Below, piece after piece: positions 8,836-21,036 of a DNA stretch of 35,419 nt. The position numbers were made by a program, and so were the translations under genes. The notes under the pieces were generated by a model. The model made no database searches. It worked only from the letters and a program-made list of their open reading frames with translations, and was not told where the DNA came from. Source of the DNA: Saccoglossus kowalevskii (lineage: Eukaryota > Hemichordata > Enteropneusta > Harrimaniidae); the NCBI RefSeq assembly GCF_000003605.2, contig NW_003113527.1:1-35419 (forward strand), given 5' to 3'. Position 1 is the first letter of the stretch, and each line of letters begins with the position of its first letter.

Positions 8836-9295
8836 GGTCTCATGCCACTAATTAACCAATGGCTGCTCGTAGCCCTCAATTTAAATGCCTAGCAGGAACC
8901 AATGAAATTTTTTTAATATTATTTTTCTCAGGTGTTCCCTGTTTGAGGGCGCGATCACCTGGGTCAGAGGTGAGACTAACATGTGGTCTTTTGTTTACTA
9001 CTTAGCGGCTGTGTACCTGTGGGATTATTCCGTGTGTATTTGGATGTTCTAATCTTGGTGTTTTCCCAGTGATTTCTCTAGGTGCAGTCCAAATACAGTA
9101 GGTGTGTCTTGTTTACCTGAGTTTTGCAAGAGTTTGAGCTGGCCAACATGTGTGTTTTTTTCATGTGGTTGATTACAGGCATGTTGATTTCCCATTTTAG
9201 AGCTATGTTTTCAACTTTGTTTATTATTTTCATATAGTAATCTCGTCATATGTTAACATTGTCGTCTATGGAGTTTCAATTAGTGGTATGAGCCC
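8836..9295. mobile_element. Embedded TIR element, unit 3
   Basis: 460 bp, flanked by TGAA at 8832-8835 and 9296-9299. The TIRs are of the common type. After the right TGAA this unit reads TCAATATT where the others read CCAATATT. Confidence 0.8.
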
Positions 9296-9457
9296 TGAAT
9301 CAATATTTGATGTGGAACCACCTGCTTGACTTATATCTCTCCCAAATTTGTAATTTTAGTTGGAATTGAAACTTTTTTGGTTGAAATAATATTTAATAAT
9401 TTGTGATTTATTTTTACAATATTTGACCTCATTTGACCCCATTGACCTCTATTAATC

Positions 9458-9832
9458 ATGGATGACATTTGGCGAAAGCACTATTCTGACAAAGTTAATT
9501 TGAACTCTAGGCCAGTTGAAAACTTATTGGGCTGCATCATTTGGAGAGGGTATATAAAATCAAGCAGGGGGACACAATATGGCACCATAAGAGTGAGATT
9601 TCCTGGCTCTAGAAAGTGGAGCACTGTGCATGTCCACAGACTACAATACATGCTGTACCACAAGACATTTGCTGTCGGTGGGAGAGATGTATCACATCTG
9701 TATCACAATAGCCTGTGCGTGGCCCCAACTCACATCTCACTGGAACCCCGAGGGGTTAACAATAGTCGAAAATTTTGCCATGGCAACCAGAGGTGCATTG
9801 GGCACAATCCATACCCACCATGTATTTTATAA
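9458..9832 (+). CDS. HE3: I-PpoI-like His-Cys box endonuclease, array-consensus copy
   Basis: This copy equals the array consensus at every position where I could compare. It has all expected metal and catalytic residues (Cys26, His80, Cys87, His92, Asn101, Cys107, Cys113, His116, Cys122) except that position 82 is Tyr. It is the best reference for the family sequence in this window. Whether it can cleave depends on how well the first zinc site tolerates Tyr82. Confidence 0.8.
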   Translation: MDDIWRKHYSDKVNLNSRPVENLLGCIIWRGYIKSSRGTQYGTIRVRFPGSRKWSTVHVHRLQYMLYHKTFAVGGRDVSHLYHNSLCVAPTHISLEPRGVNNSRKFCHGNQRCIGHNPYPPCIL

Positions 9833-10000
9833 AAACAAATAGTGGTGGAGGGGGGGGGTATTCATTCTTTCTTTCTTTCACTCACTCTGTCCATTCATCT
9901 CGCTTTCAAATATGACAATATCTGTGCTCTGATAACTGCATTTTATTTTTTCATGGTCTTGCTGTAAGTATGGTCAATTATTTTACATTTCTCAGTTAAT

Positions 10001-11946
10001 TTATATTGATTTTTTTTTACAGGACTGTACATTTAAATACATTCCTTTAACATAAGTATTTTGTTTTTCTGAGTTCTTTACTTTATCGTATAAATCAAAT
10101 CTTGCTTTTCTGAGTTTTCCTCTATTTATTTTAAATTTTTAGATTTCTGTCTTTTGCATGTCTCTCATTGTTAATTTGTTCTCGCTCTAATGACTTAATT
10201 AAATTTTTGTCCTTGGCCAACGGGGCGCCAATAGCGTCACATTTTTTAAGTACAGAATTTGCACTTCCAGTGTTCAGATCATGAATAGCACTATGAATTC
10301 TAGGTGAAAAATTTCTACTCCAAGTAATGCTCCTTGGATTTGTTTTTGAATAACTACAGTGCACAGCTTCAGTTTTTTGTGTGCTTGTCATAAATTTTGT
10401 TTTTTCTAGTGCACTTGGACCAAGTCGCATCCAAATTATTCCCCGTAATTGTTCTTTGTCTGTCTCAGACATATTCAGTTCAGTGTCAAGCGGTAAAAAT
10501 GATTTGTTCCATTTATTGCGTTTCCTACCTGTGCAAACAAATGAATATTTTCTGCACATTTCTCCACAGTTCCCACTATAACATTCAACGATGGCATCAA
10601 CAGTGAATGATAATTTATTTTTTATAATTTCCAGACATCCGCAATACTGCTTGAAAGCCTTTGTGTGTTCTGTATTGCATCTGGCAACCAGATCATAGGC
10701 AAAGCGATTTTTAAGTTTATCCTTAGATGCTCTTGTCTTCCCAGGAAACATAGTAGCAGAGAAGGCAGTATTGCCTATTTTTTTCTTCATTCCACCACAC
10801 AGGTGTCTAATGTCTATCAGGTGATCAACCGGTTCATGCTGTGTCATTTCAATGCCATGGTGACCTTTACTGTCCCCATCGGAAGTGAAATGGCTGACAG
10901 TAAATTTCTGTCCCTCCATGCATTTCATGGATGCACTGCGTTCATCTCCAATAGTGGCACCTGGTTGGATGTTGGCACTGCAGTGTCCATCATGTTCTGG
11001 GCAGTTGACAATTAATCCCTTATTCCGTTGCCTTTCAGCAGTCTTGCAAAGTTTGTTCCCAGTGTAGACTGACAGTATCTTTTTCTTTGCCGTGACATTC
11101 TCACAGATGGTATAGGTCATTTGTGTTGCAGGCTGAAATGGAGTTTTGCCGGATGCACTCCACAGTGGGTTATTGTAGCGCGCATCACCTTCCACTGGTA
11201 GTGCAGTATCCGGCAGTGGCACCACGAAGGTGTTTTACTGAATTAACATGATCCAGTTGTGCTGCCATATCTTCCTTGTTCAGTTTCACTATGGCCTGTC
11301 CAATTTTATTGGCACACTTCTGCATGCCACTGGTGGCTGGGGCTGGTATTCCAGTTGTCAACAATATTTTCCGTATGCCTGTATTTGCAATTGGTGAGCC
11401 CATTAGTCCAACCTGCAGTCTGTCATTAGCTGTTGCTGCCTTCCGACCAGGTCCCGCTTTTTTGGAGACTTCATAAAGCGGTACTTTTTTGCAGGTATAA
11501 CCACACATTTGACACATCAAGCCCGCAGTTACACAAATTCCCCATTTCTGAATGTCATTCCACTGCAAGTCACCTGTGCACAAGGTTGTTGAATTACTCA
11601 CGTGTTCTTTTATTGCTTTGTTCCAGAGACTTGATGTTTTCTCCATGTCAAGCATCCTGTATCCTGTCGGTACTTTGGTCGAAAACTGCAAATATTCATC
11701 AATCGTCTGAGGTGTCCCTACTGTTCTGGGTCTCAGCAAATGTACTTTTTCCGCAGTTGTTGATATTTCACCACTGGGTCCTGCCTTTGTTACTTCGTCA
11801 TACATGTCCCTGGATAGCCGCTGATATGATGAACCAGGTAAGTTCACACCTGTGGTCACCTTTTCTATTGCTAAACCTCTATTCCAGGCAACAGATCCTT
11901 TCTGGAACTTGGACTCACAGATATTACTCTTCTTGCTGCATGCCAT
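10001..11946 (-). pseudogene. T3: Mutator-like transposase, two frameshifts
   Basis: The ATG is at 11946. The N-terminal frame is intact to a 1-bp insertion near 11212 (CCGGCAG instead of CCGCAG), which ends it at GYCTTSGR just before DARYNN. The following frame, down to about 10131, has intact DARYNN, DGDSK and TEAV motifs. A 1-bp deletion near 10150 then removes the basic tail. With only two single-base lesions it is among the least damaged copies. Confidence 0.8.
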
Positions 11947-12607
11947 GACTTGTTTTCTTTTGAGTTCCAACAAAGTTGTGATAACTGCTCTCAAATGTAC
12001 TGCATGTATGCCTATATATTGGGTGTTAACCAACCACCCAATACTGGAGTATACCAATTATGGTCAGGCTTGCTCAGAATGCAGTTTTATGTCTCATGGT
12101 CACTGACAGCCTTCTGACATCACAGGAAAGACAGTGAACCCATATTTGGGCCTGTGACCAATTAAAGCAAGGATAAACATTTACATTAGGATATACAATG
12201 TTGACAGATTTGATTTATTGATCTCCAGAGATCTGACCAAAATGTTAAAATTTCATTAAATTCAGTGTACCATGTTGAAAAAAAAATTAAAAATACAAGC
12301 AGTGACCAAAGTTGGTATATTCTTTTATGGGATGGTTGTTTGTATAACACTCTTTTATTTTATTAATTAAAAACACCCTTTCCTGTTCAGAATTTTAGGT
12401 ACAAGGACACTTGGCCAGATGGTAAATCTCTTCACTTGGGGCTGTAGTATGTGAAATGTATAGCGCCACCATGAGTCCAACTTTCCTACATATCTCCGAA
12501 TTCTGTGAATTTGCATAAATTTTAATTATCAAGAGTTGATCACCTGAAGTTGTTCTATCACCCACAGGAGGGATGAGCAAATTATCTAACCTTCTTATTT
12601 CTCTGAA

Positions 12608-13066
12608 GGTCTCATGCCACTAATTAACCAATGGCTGCTCGTAGCCCTCAATTTAAATGCGTAGCAGGAACCAATGAAATTTTTTTAATATTATTTTTCT
12701 CAGGTGTTCCTGTTTGAGGGCGCGATCACCTGGGTCAGAGGTGAGACTAACATGTGGTCTTTTGTTTACTACTTAGCGGCTGTGTACCTGTGGGATTATT
12801 CCGTGTGTATTTGGATGTTCTAATCTTGGTGTTTTCCCAGTGATTTCTCTAGGTGCAGTCCAAATACAGTAGGTGTGTCTTGTTTACCTGAGTTTTGCAA
12901 GAGTTTGAGCTGGCCAACATGTGTGTTTTTTTCATGTGGTTGATTACAGGCATGTTGATTTCCCATTTTAGAGCTATGTTTTCAACTTTGTTTATTATTT
13001 TCATATAGTAATCTCGTCATATGTTAACATTGTCGTCTATGGAGTTTCAATTAGTGGTATGAGCCC
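12608..13066. mobile_element. Embedded TIR element, unit 4
   Basis: 459 bp, flanked by TGAA at 12604-12607 and 13067-13070. It lacks one C in the inner stem of the hairpin (TTCCTGTTTGAGGG) and has GTAGCAGG in place of CTAGCAGG. Confidence 0.8.
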
Positions 13067-13228
13067 TGAACCAATATTTGATGTGGAACCACCTGCTTGA
13101 CTTATATCTTTCCCAAATTTGTAATTTTAGTTGGAATTGAAACTTTTTTGGTTGAAATAATATTTAATAATTTGTGATTTATTTTTACAATATTTGACCT
13201 CATTTGACCCCATTGACCTCTATTAGTC

Positions 13229-13603
13229 ATGGATGACATTTGGCGAAAGTACTATTCTGACAAAGTTAATTTGAACTCTAGGCCAGTTGAAAACTTATTG
13301 GGCTGCATCATTTGGAGAGGGTATATAAAATCAAGCAGGGGGACACAATATGGCACCATAAGAGTGAGATTTCCTGGCTCTAGAAAGTGGAGCACTGTGC
13401 ATGTCCACAGACTACAATACATGCTGTACCACAAGACATTTGCTGTCGGTGGGAGAGATGTATCACATCTGTGTCACAATAGCCTGTGCGTGGCCCCAAC
13501 TCACATCTCACTGGAACCCCGAGGGGTTAACAATAGTCGAAAATTTTGCCATGGCAACCAGAGGTGCATTGGGCACAATCCATACCCACCATGTATTTTA
13601 TAA
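13229..13603 (+). CDS. HE4: I-PpoI-like endonuclease with complete zinc-ligand set (Cys82)
   Basis: Here the active-site block reads SHLCHN, so position 82 is Cys and matches I-PpoI Cys100. With Cys26, Cys87 and His92 the first zinc site is complete, as is the second. Only HE4 and HE7 have this. The one other private change is H8Y, away from the active site. Among the copies shown it is the best candidate for an active enzyme. Confidence 0.82.
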   Translation: MDDIWRKYYSDKVNLNSRPVENLLGCIIWRGYIKSSRGTQYGTIRVRFPGSRKWSTVHVHRLQYMLYHKTFAVGGRDVSHLCHNSLCVAPTHISLEPRGVNNSRKFCHGNQRCIGHNPYPPCIL

Positions 13604-13716
13604 AAACAAATAGTGGTGGAGGGGGGGGGGGGTATTCATTCTTTCTTTCTTTCACTCACTCTGTCCATTCATCTCGCTTTCAAATATGACAATATCTGTG
13701 CTCTGATAACTGCATT

Positions 13717-15748
13717 TTATTTTTTCATGGTCTTGCTGTAAGTATGGTCAATTATTTTACATTTCTCAGTTAATTTATATTGATTTTTTTTACAGGACTG
13801 TACATTTAAATACATTCCTTTAACATAAGTATTTTGTTTTTCTGAGTTCTTTACTTTATCGTTATAAATACTTTATATATAAATACTTTATACTTTACTT
13901 TATCGTTATAATCGTTATAAATCAAATCTTGCTTTTCTGAGTTTTCCTCTATTTATTTTAAATTTTTTAGATTTCTGTCTTTTTGCATGTCTCTCATTGT
14001 TAATTTGTTCTCGCTCTAATGACTTAATTAAATTTTTGTCCTTGGCCAATAGCCTCACATTTTTTAAGTACAGAATTTGCACTTCCAGTGTTCAGATCAT
14101 GAATAGCACTATGAATTCTAGGTGAAAAATTTCTACTCCAAGTAATGCTCCTTGGATTTGTTTTTGAATAACTACAGTGCACAGCTTCAGTTTTTTGTGT
14201 GCTTGTCATAAATTTTGTTTTTTCTAGTGCACTTGGACCAAGTCGCATCCAAATTATTCCCCGTAACTGTTCTTTGTCTGTCTCAGACATATTCAGTTCA
14301 GTGTCAAGCGGTAAAAATGATTTGTTCCATTTATTGCGTTTCCTACCTGTGCAAACAAATGAATATTTTCTGCACATTTCTCCACAGTTCCCACTATAAC
14401 ATTCAACGATGGCATCAACAGTGAATGATAATTTATTTTTTATAATTTCCAGACATCCGCAATACTGCTTGAAAGCCTTTGTGTGTTCTGTATTGCATCT
14501 GGCAACCAGATCATAGGCAAAGCGATTTTTAAGTTTATCCTTAAATGCTCTTGTCTTCCCAGGAAACATAGTAGCAGAGAAGGCGGTATTGCCTATTTTT
14601 TTCTTCATTCCACCACACAGGTGTCTAATGTCTATCAGGTGATCAACCGGTTCATGCTGTGTCATTTCAATGCCATGGTGACCTTTACTGTCCCCATCGG
14701 AAGTGAAATGGCTGACAGTAAATTTCTGTCCCTCCATGCATTTCATGGATGCACTGCGTTCATCTCCAATAGTGGCACCTGGTTGGATGTTGGCACTGCA
14801 GTGTCCATCATGTTCTGGGCAGTTGACAATTAATCCCTTATTCCGTTGCCTTTCAGCAGTCTTGCAAAGTTTGTTCCCAGTGTAGACTGACAGTATCTTT
14901 TTCTTTGCCGTGACATTCTCACAGATGGTATAGGTCATTTGTGTTGCAGGCTGAAATGGAGTTTTGCCGGATGCACTCCACAGTGGGTTATTGTAGCGCG
15001 CATCACCTTCCACTGGTAGTGCAGTATCCGCAGTGGCACCACGAAAGGTGTTTTACTGAATTAACATGATCCAGTTGTGCTGCCATATCTTCCTTGTTCA
15101 GTTTCACTATGGCCTGTCCAAGTTTATTGGCACACTTCTGCATGCCACTGGTGGCTGGGGCTGGTATTCCAGTTGTCAACAATATTTTCCGTATGCCTGT
15201 ATTTGCAATTGGTGAGCCCATTAGTCCAACCTGCAGTCTGTCATTAGCTGTTGCTGCCTTCCGACCAGGTCCCGCTTTTTTGGAGACTTCATAAAGCGGT
15301 ACTTTTTTGCAGGTATAACCACACATTTGACACATCAAGCCCGCAGTTACACAAATTCCCCATTTCTGAATGTCATTCCACTGCAAGTCACCTGTGCACA
15401 AGGTTGTTGAATTACTCACATGTTCTTTTATTGCTTTGTTCCAGAGACTTGATGTTTTCTCCATGTCAAGCATCCTGTATCCTGTCGGTACTTTGGTCGA
15501 AAACTGCAAATATTCATCAATCGTCTGAGGTGTCCCTACTGTTCAGGGTCTCAGCAAATGTACTTTTTCCGCAGTTGTTGATATTTCACCACTGGGTCCT
15601 GCCTTTGTTACTTCGTCATACGCTGATATGATGAACCAGGTAAGTTCACACCTGTGGTCACCTTTTCTATTGCTAAACCTCTATTCCAGGCAACAGATCC
15701 TTTCTGGAACTTGGACTCACAGATATTACTCTTTTTGCTGCATGCCAT
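13717..15748 (-). pseudogene. T4: Mutator-like transposase, multiply broken
   Basis: The ATG is at 15748. Lesions in reading order are: a 16-bp deletion near 15620 (frameshift), TGA at 15543-15545, a 1-bp insertion near 15045, an 11-bp deletion near 14048 between short CCAA repeats, and about 54 bp of extra AT-rich sequence at 13861-13914. The segment 14024-15013 with DARYNN, DGDSK and TEAV is open. It shares Phe in RAFKDK with T1 alone. Confidence 0.85.
13861..13914. repeat. Local AT-rich tandem expansion in T4
   Basis: About 54 bp are added here compared with other units. The insert is built from repeated CTTTA(TA) and TATCGTTATAA pieces that copy the flanking CTTTACTTTATCGT. It looks like replication slippage, falls in the C-terminal coding part of the transposase and is found in no other unit. 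Confidence 0.7.
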
Positions 15749-16413
15749 GACTTGTTTTCTTTTGAGTTCCAACAAAGTTGTGATAACTGCTCTCAAATGT
15801 ACTGCATGTATGCCTATATATTGGGTGTTAACCAACCACCCAATACTGGAGTATACCAATTATGGTCAGGCTTGCTCAGAATGCAGTTTTATGTCTCATG
15901 GTCACTGACAGCCTTCTGACATCACAGGAAAGACAGTGAACCCATATTTGGGCCTGTGACCAATTAAAGCAAGGATAAACATTTACATTAGGATATACAA
16001 TGTTGACAGATTTGATTTATTGATCTCAAGAGATCTGACCAAAATGTTAAAATTTCATTAAATTCAGTGTACCATTTTGAAAAAAAAATTAAAAATACAA
16101 GCAGTGACCAAAGTTGGTATATTCTTTTATGGGATGGTTGTTTGTATAACACTCTTTTATTTTATTAATTAAAAACACCCTTTCCTGTTCAGAATTTTAG
16201 GTACAAGGACACTTGGCCAGATGGTAAATCTCTTCACTTGGGGCTGTAGTATGTGAAATGTATAGCGCCACCATGAGTCCAACTTTCCTACATATCTCCG
16301 AATTCTGTGAATTTGCATAAATTTTAATTATCAAGAGTTGATCACCTGAAGTTGTTCTATCACCCACAGGAGGGATGAGCAAATTATCTAACCTTCTTAT
16401 TTCTCTGAATTCA

Positions 16414-16873
16414 GGTCTCATGCCACTAATTAACCAATGGCTGCTCGTAGCCCTCAATTTAAATGCCTAGCAGGAACCAATGAAATTTTTTTAATATTAT
16501 TTTTCTCAGGTGTTCCCTGTTTGAGGGCGCGATCACCTGGGTCAGAGGTGAGACTAACATGTGGTCTTTTGTTTACTACTTAGCGGCTGTGTACCTGTGG
16601 GATTATTCCGTGTGTATTTGGATGTTCTAATCTTGGTGTTTTCCCAGTGATTTCTCTAGGTGCAGTCCAAATACAGTAGGTGTGTCTTGTTTACCTGAGT
16701 TTTGCAAGAGTTTGAGCTGGCCAACATGTGTGTTTTTTTCATGTGGTTGATTACAGGCATGTTGATTTCCCATTTTAGAGCTATGTTTTCAACTTTGTTT
16801 ATTATTTTCATATAGTAATCTCGTCATATGTTAACATTGTCGTCTATGGAGTTTCAATTAGTGGTATGAGCCC
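16414..16873. mobile_element. Embedded TIR element, unit 5, with 4-bp insertion at its left junction
   Basis: 460 bp with common-type TIRs. On the left, TGAA (16406-16409) is followed by an extra TTCA (16410-16413) before GGTCTC, making the palindrome TGAATTCA. On the right TGAA follows directly (16874-16877). No other unit has extra bases at this junction. Confidence 0.8.
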
Positions 16874-17035
16874 TGAACCAATATTTGATGTGGAACCACC
16901 TGCTTGACTTATATCTCTCCCAAATTTGTAATTTTAGTTGGAATTGAAACTTTTTTGGTTGAAATAATATTTAATAATTTGTGATTTATTTTTACAATAT
17001 TTGACCTCATTTGACCCCACTGACCTCTATTAATC

Positions 17036-17409
17036 ATGGATGACATTTGGCGAAAGCACTATTCTGACAAAGTTAATTTGAACTCTAGGCCAGTGAAAAC
17101 TTATTGGGCTGCATCATTTGGAGAGGGTATATAAAATCAAGCAGGGGGACACAATATGGCACCATAAGAGTGAGATTTCCTGGCTCTAGAAAGTGGAGCA
17201 CTGTGCATGTCCACAGACTACAATACATGCTGTACCACAAGACATTTGCTGTCGGTGGGAGAGATGTATCACATCTGTATCACAATAGTCTGTGCGTGGC
17301 CCCAACTCACATCTCACTGGAACCCCGAGGGGTTAACAATAGTCGAAAATTTTGCCATGGCAACCAGAGGTGCATTGGGCACAATCCATACCCACCATGT
17401 ATTTTATAA
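17036..17409 (+). pseudogene. HE5: frameshifted endonuclease copy
   Basis: One T is missing near 17094 (CCAGTGAAAAC instead of CCAGTTGAAAAC), which shifts the frame at about residue 20. Downstream the original frame continues intact to the normal stop, including the active-site loop with Tyr82. An internal start is unlikely, because the first in-frame ATG after the lesion lies beyond the N-terminal strands. This is the only broken HE among the nine complete units. Confidence 0.88.
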
Positions 17410-17579
17410 AAACAAATAGTGGTGGAGGGGGGGGGGGTATTCATTCTTTCTTTCTTTCACTCACTCTGTCCATTCATCTCGCTTTCAAATATGACAATAT
17501 CTGTGCTCTGATAACTGCATTTTATTTTTTCATGGTCTTGCTGTAAGTATGGTCAATTATTTTACATTTCTCAGTTAAT

Positions 17580-19514
17580 TTATATTGATTTTTTTTTACA
17601 GGACTGTACATTTAAATACATTCCTTTAACATAAGTATTTTGTTTTTCTGAGTTCTTTACTTTATCGTATAAATCAAATCTTGCTTTTCTGAGTTTTCCT
17701 CTATTTATTTTAAATTTTTTAGATTTCTGTCTTTTTGCATGTCTCTCATTGTTCTCGCTCTAATGACTTAATTAAATTTTTGTCCTTGGCCAACGGGGCG
17801 TCAATAGCCTCACATTTTTTAAGTACAGAATTTGCACTTCCAGTGTTCAGATCATGAATAGCACTATGAATTCTAGGTGAAAAATTTCTACTCCAAGTAA
17901 TGCTCCTTGGATTTGTTTTGAATAACTACAGTGCACAGCTTCAGTTTTTTGTGTGCTGTCATAAATTTTGTTTTTTCTAGTGCACTTGGACCAAGTCGCA
18001 TCCAAATTATTCCCCGTAATTGTTGTTTGTCTGTCTCAGACATATTCAGTTCAGTGTCAAGCGGTAAAAATGATTTGTTCCATTTATTGCGTTTCCTACC
18101 TGTGCAAACAAATGAATATTTTCTGCACGTTTCTCCACAGTTCCCACTATAACATTCAACGATGGCATCAACAGTGAATGATAATTTATTTTTTATAATT
18201 TCCAGACATCCGCAATACTGCTTGAAAGCCTTTGTGTGTTCTGTATTGCATCTGGCAACCAGATCATAGGCAAAGCGATTTTTAAGTTTATCCTTATATC
18301 TTTATCTTCCCAGGAAACATAGTAGCAGAGAAGGCGGTATTGCCTATTTTTTTCTTCATTCCACCACACAGGTGTCTAATGTCTATCAGGTGATCAACCG
18401 GTTCATGCTGTGTCATTTCAATGCCATGGTGACCTTTACTGTCCCCATCGGAAGTGAAATGGCTGACAGTAAATTTCTGTCCCTCCATGCATTTCATGGA
18501 TGCACTGCGTTCATCTCCAATAGTGGCACCTGGTTGGATGTTGGCACTGCAGTGTCCATCATGTTCTGGGCAGTTGACAATTAATCCCTTATTCCGTTGC
18601 CTTTCAGCAGTCTTGCAAAGTTTGTTCCCAGTGTAGACTGACAGTATCTTTTTCTTTGCCGTGACATTCTCACAGATGGTATAGGTAATTTGTGTTGCAG
18701 GCTGAAATGGAGTTTTGCCGGATGCACTCCACAGTGGGTTATTATAGCGCGCATCACCTTCCACTGGTAGTGCAGTATCCGCAGTGGCACCACGAAGGTG
18801 TTTTACTGAATTAACATGATCCAGTTGTGCTGCCATATCTTCCTTGTTCAGTTTCACTATGGCCTGTCCAATGTTATTGGCACACTTCTGCATGCCACTG
18901 GTGGCTGGGGCTGGTATTCCAGTTGTCAACAATATTTTCCGTATGCCTGTATTTGCAATTGGTGAGCCCATTAGTCCAACCTGCAGTCTGTCATTAGCTG
19001 TTGCTGCCTTCCGACCAGGTCCCGCTTTTTTGGAGACTTCATAAAGCGGTACTTTTTTGCAGGTATAACCACACATTTGACACATCAAGCCCGCAGTTAC
19101 ACAAATTCCCCATTTCTGAATGTCATTCCACTGCAAGTCACCTGTGCACAAGGTTGTTGAATTACTCACGTGTTCTTTTATTGCTTTGTTCTAGAGACTT
19201 GATGTTTTCTCCATGTCAAGCATCCTGTATCCTGTCGGTACTTTGGTCGAAAACTGCAAATATTCATCAATCGTCTGAGGTGTCCCTACTGTTCTGGGTC
19301 TCAGCAAATGTACTTTTTCCGCAGTTGTTGATATTTCACCACTGGGTCCTGCCTTTGTTACTTCGTCATACATGTCCCTGGATAGCCGCTGATATGATGA
19401 ACCAGGTAAGTTCACACCTGTGGTCACCTTTTCTATTGCTAAACCTCTATTCCAGGCAACAGATCCTTTCTGGAACTTGGACTCACAGATATTACTCTTC
19501 TTGCTGCATGCCAT
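17580..19514 (-). pseudogene. T5: Mutator-like transposase, nonsense and several deletions
   Basis: The ATG is at 19514. TAG at 19191-19193 replaces the Trp codon of SSLWNK. The next stretch is open down to about 18294 and includes DARYNN and DGDSK; a net 2-bp loss near 18300 then shifts the frame. Two 1-bp deletions (near 17920 and 17957) and an 8-bp deletion near 17752 follow. The 8-bp deletion and a neighbouring GCGTC variant are shared only with T8. Confidence 0.85.
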
Positions 19515-20591
19515 GACTTGTTTTCTTTTGAGTTCCAACAGAGTTGTGATAACTGCTCTCAAATGTACTGCATGTATGTCTATATATTGGGTGTTAACCA
19601 ACCACCCAATACTGGAGTATACCAATTATGGTCAGGCTTGCTCAGAATGCAGTTTTATGTCTCATGGTCACTGACAGCCTTCTGACATCACAGGAAAGAC
19701 AGTGAACCCATATTTGGGCCTGTGACCAATTAAAGCAAGGATAAACATTTACATTAGGATATACAATGTTGACAGATTTGATTTATTGATCTCCAGAGAT
19801 CTGACCAAAATGTTAAAATTTCATTAAATTCAGTGTACCATTTTGAAAAAAAAATTAAATATACAAGCAGTGACCAAAGTTGGTATATTCTTTTATGGGA
19901 TGGTTGTTTGTATAACACTCTTTTATTTTATTAATTAAAAACACCCTTTCCTGTTCAGAATTTTAGGTACAAGGACACTTGGCCAGATGGTAAATCTCTT
20001 CACTTGGGGCTGTAGTATGTGAAATGTATAGCGCCACCATGAGTCCAACTTTCCTACATATCTCCGAATTCTGTGAATTTGCATAAATTTTAATTATCAA
20101 GAGTTGATCACCTGAAGTTGTTCTATCACCCACAGGAGGGATGAGCAAATTATCTAACCTTCTTATTTCTCTGAAGGTCTCATGCCACTAATTAACCAAT
20201 GGCTGCTTGTAGCCCTCAATTTAAATGCCTAGCAGGAACCAATGAAATTTTTTTAATATTATTTTTCTCAGGTGTTCCCTGTTTGAGGGCGCGATCACCT
20301 GGGTCAGAGGTGAGACTAACATGTGGTCTTTTGTTTACTACTTAGCGGCTGTGTACCTGTGGGATTATTCCGTGTGTATTTGGATGTTCTAATCTTGGTG
20401 TTTTCCCAGTGATTTCTCTAGGTGCAGTCCAAATACAGTAGGTGTGTCTTGTTTACCTGAGTTTTGCAAGAGTTTGAGCTGGCCAACATGTGTGTTTTTT
20501 TCATGTGGTTGATTACAGGCATGTTGATTTCCCATTTTAGAGCTATGTTTTCAACTTTGTTTATTATTTTCATATAGTAATCTCGTCATAT

Positions 20592-20888
20592 AGTAATCAA
20601 GGCAGACATACCAATCCAAAAACCCCATTAGAAAATAGAATTTGTAAACAATGCCCATTACAGGAGATCGAAGACGAATTACACTTTCTTTTAGTTTGCC
20701 CACGATATCAAACAGATAGAAATGATTTTATTTCCAATATTTTATTTCCCAAAGAAATCATTACCAACCTGCAAAAATTCACATATTTAATGAAAAGTAA
20801 TGACAGAAATATAATAAAACTTTTAGGGGAATTTTTGCATAAATCATTTATTTTAAGAAATGAGCTTTTTTTGGATATAATACCTTGA
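20592..20888 (+). pseudogene. C-terminal fragment of a LINE reverse-transcriptase ORF
   Basis: 98 codons are open from the insertion edge to a TGA at 20886-20888, with no start codon. The fragment has the Cys-His motif found near the C-terminus of many animal LINE polymerase ORFs: CxxC, then EDELHFLLVCPRY and an Arg three residues later. It holds neither reverse transcriptase nor endonuclease core motifs, as expected of 5' truncation. Confidence 0.8.
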
Positions 20889-20998
20889 CTCTTTTTTTTC
20901 TATTTTTTACGTTATCGTACTTTGATTTTTTTTTTAATCACTTATATATTTATTGCTGTAAACCAATAGAACATTTGTAATTCTAAGGATGCAATAAA

Positions 20999-20999
<1 letters not shown>

Positions 21000-21036
<37 letters not shown>
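21000..21036 (+). repeat. (TTA)n microsatellite tail of the LINE
   Basis: About 12 TTA repeats follow AATAAAG directly and end at the right insertion border. Such tails are characteristic of some animal LINE families that end in short repeats, not poly-A. Confidence 0.9.

Larger units (their letters stand above)
20592..21036 (+). mobile_element. 5'-truncated non-LTR retrotransposon (LINE) insertion
   Basis: This 445-bp insert is absent from all other units. It has the end of a LINE open frame, a short A/T-rich 3' untranslated region, AATAAA at 20993-20998, and a (TTA)n tail. It broke the TIR element between CGTCATAT and GTTAAC. Any target duplication is at most 2-3 bp and cannot be told from the AT-rich ends. 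The left end begins AGTAATC, which also occurs just upstream in the target (ATAGTAATC), perhaps by microhomology joining. The LINE clade is not certain. Confidence 0.85.
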
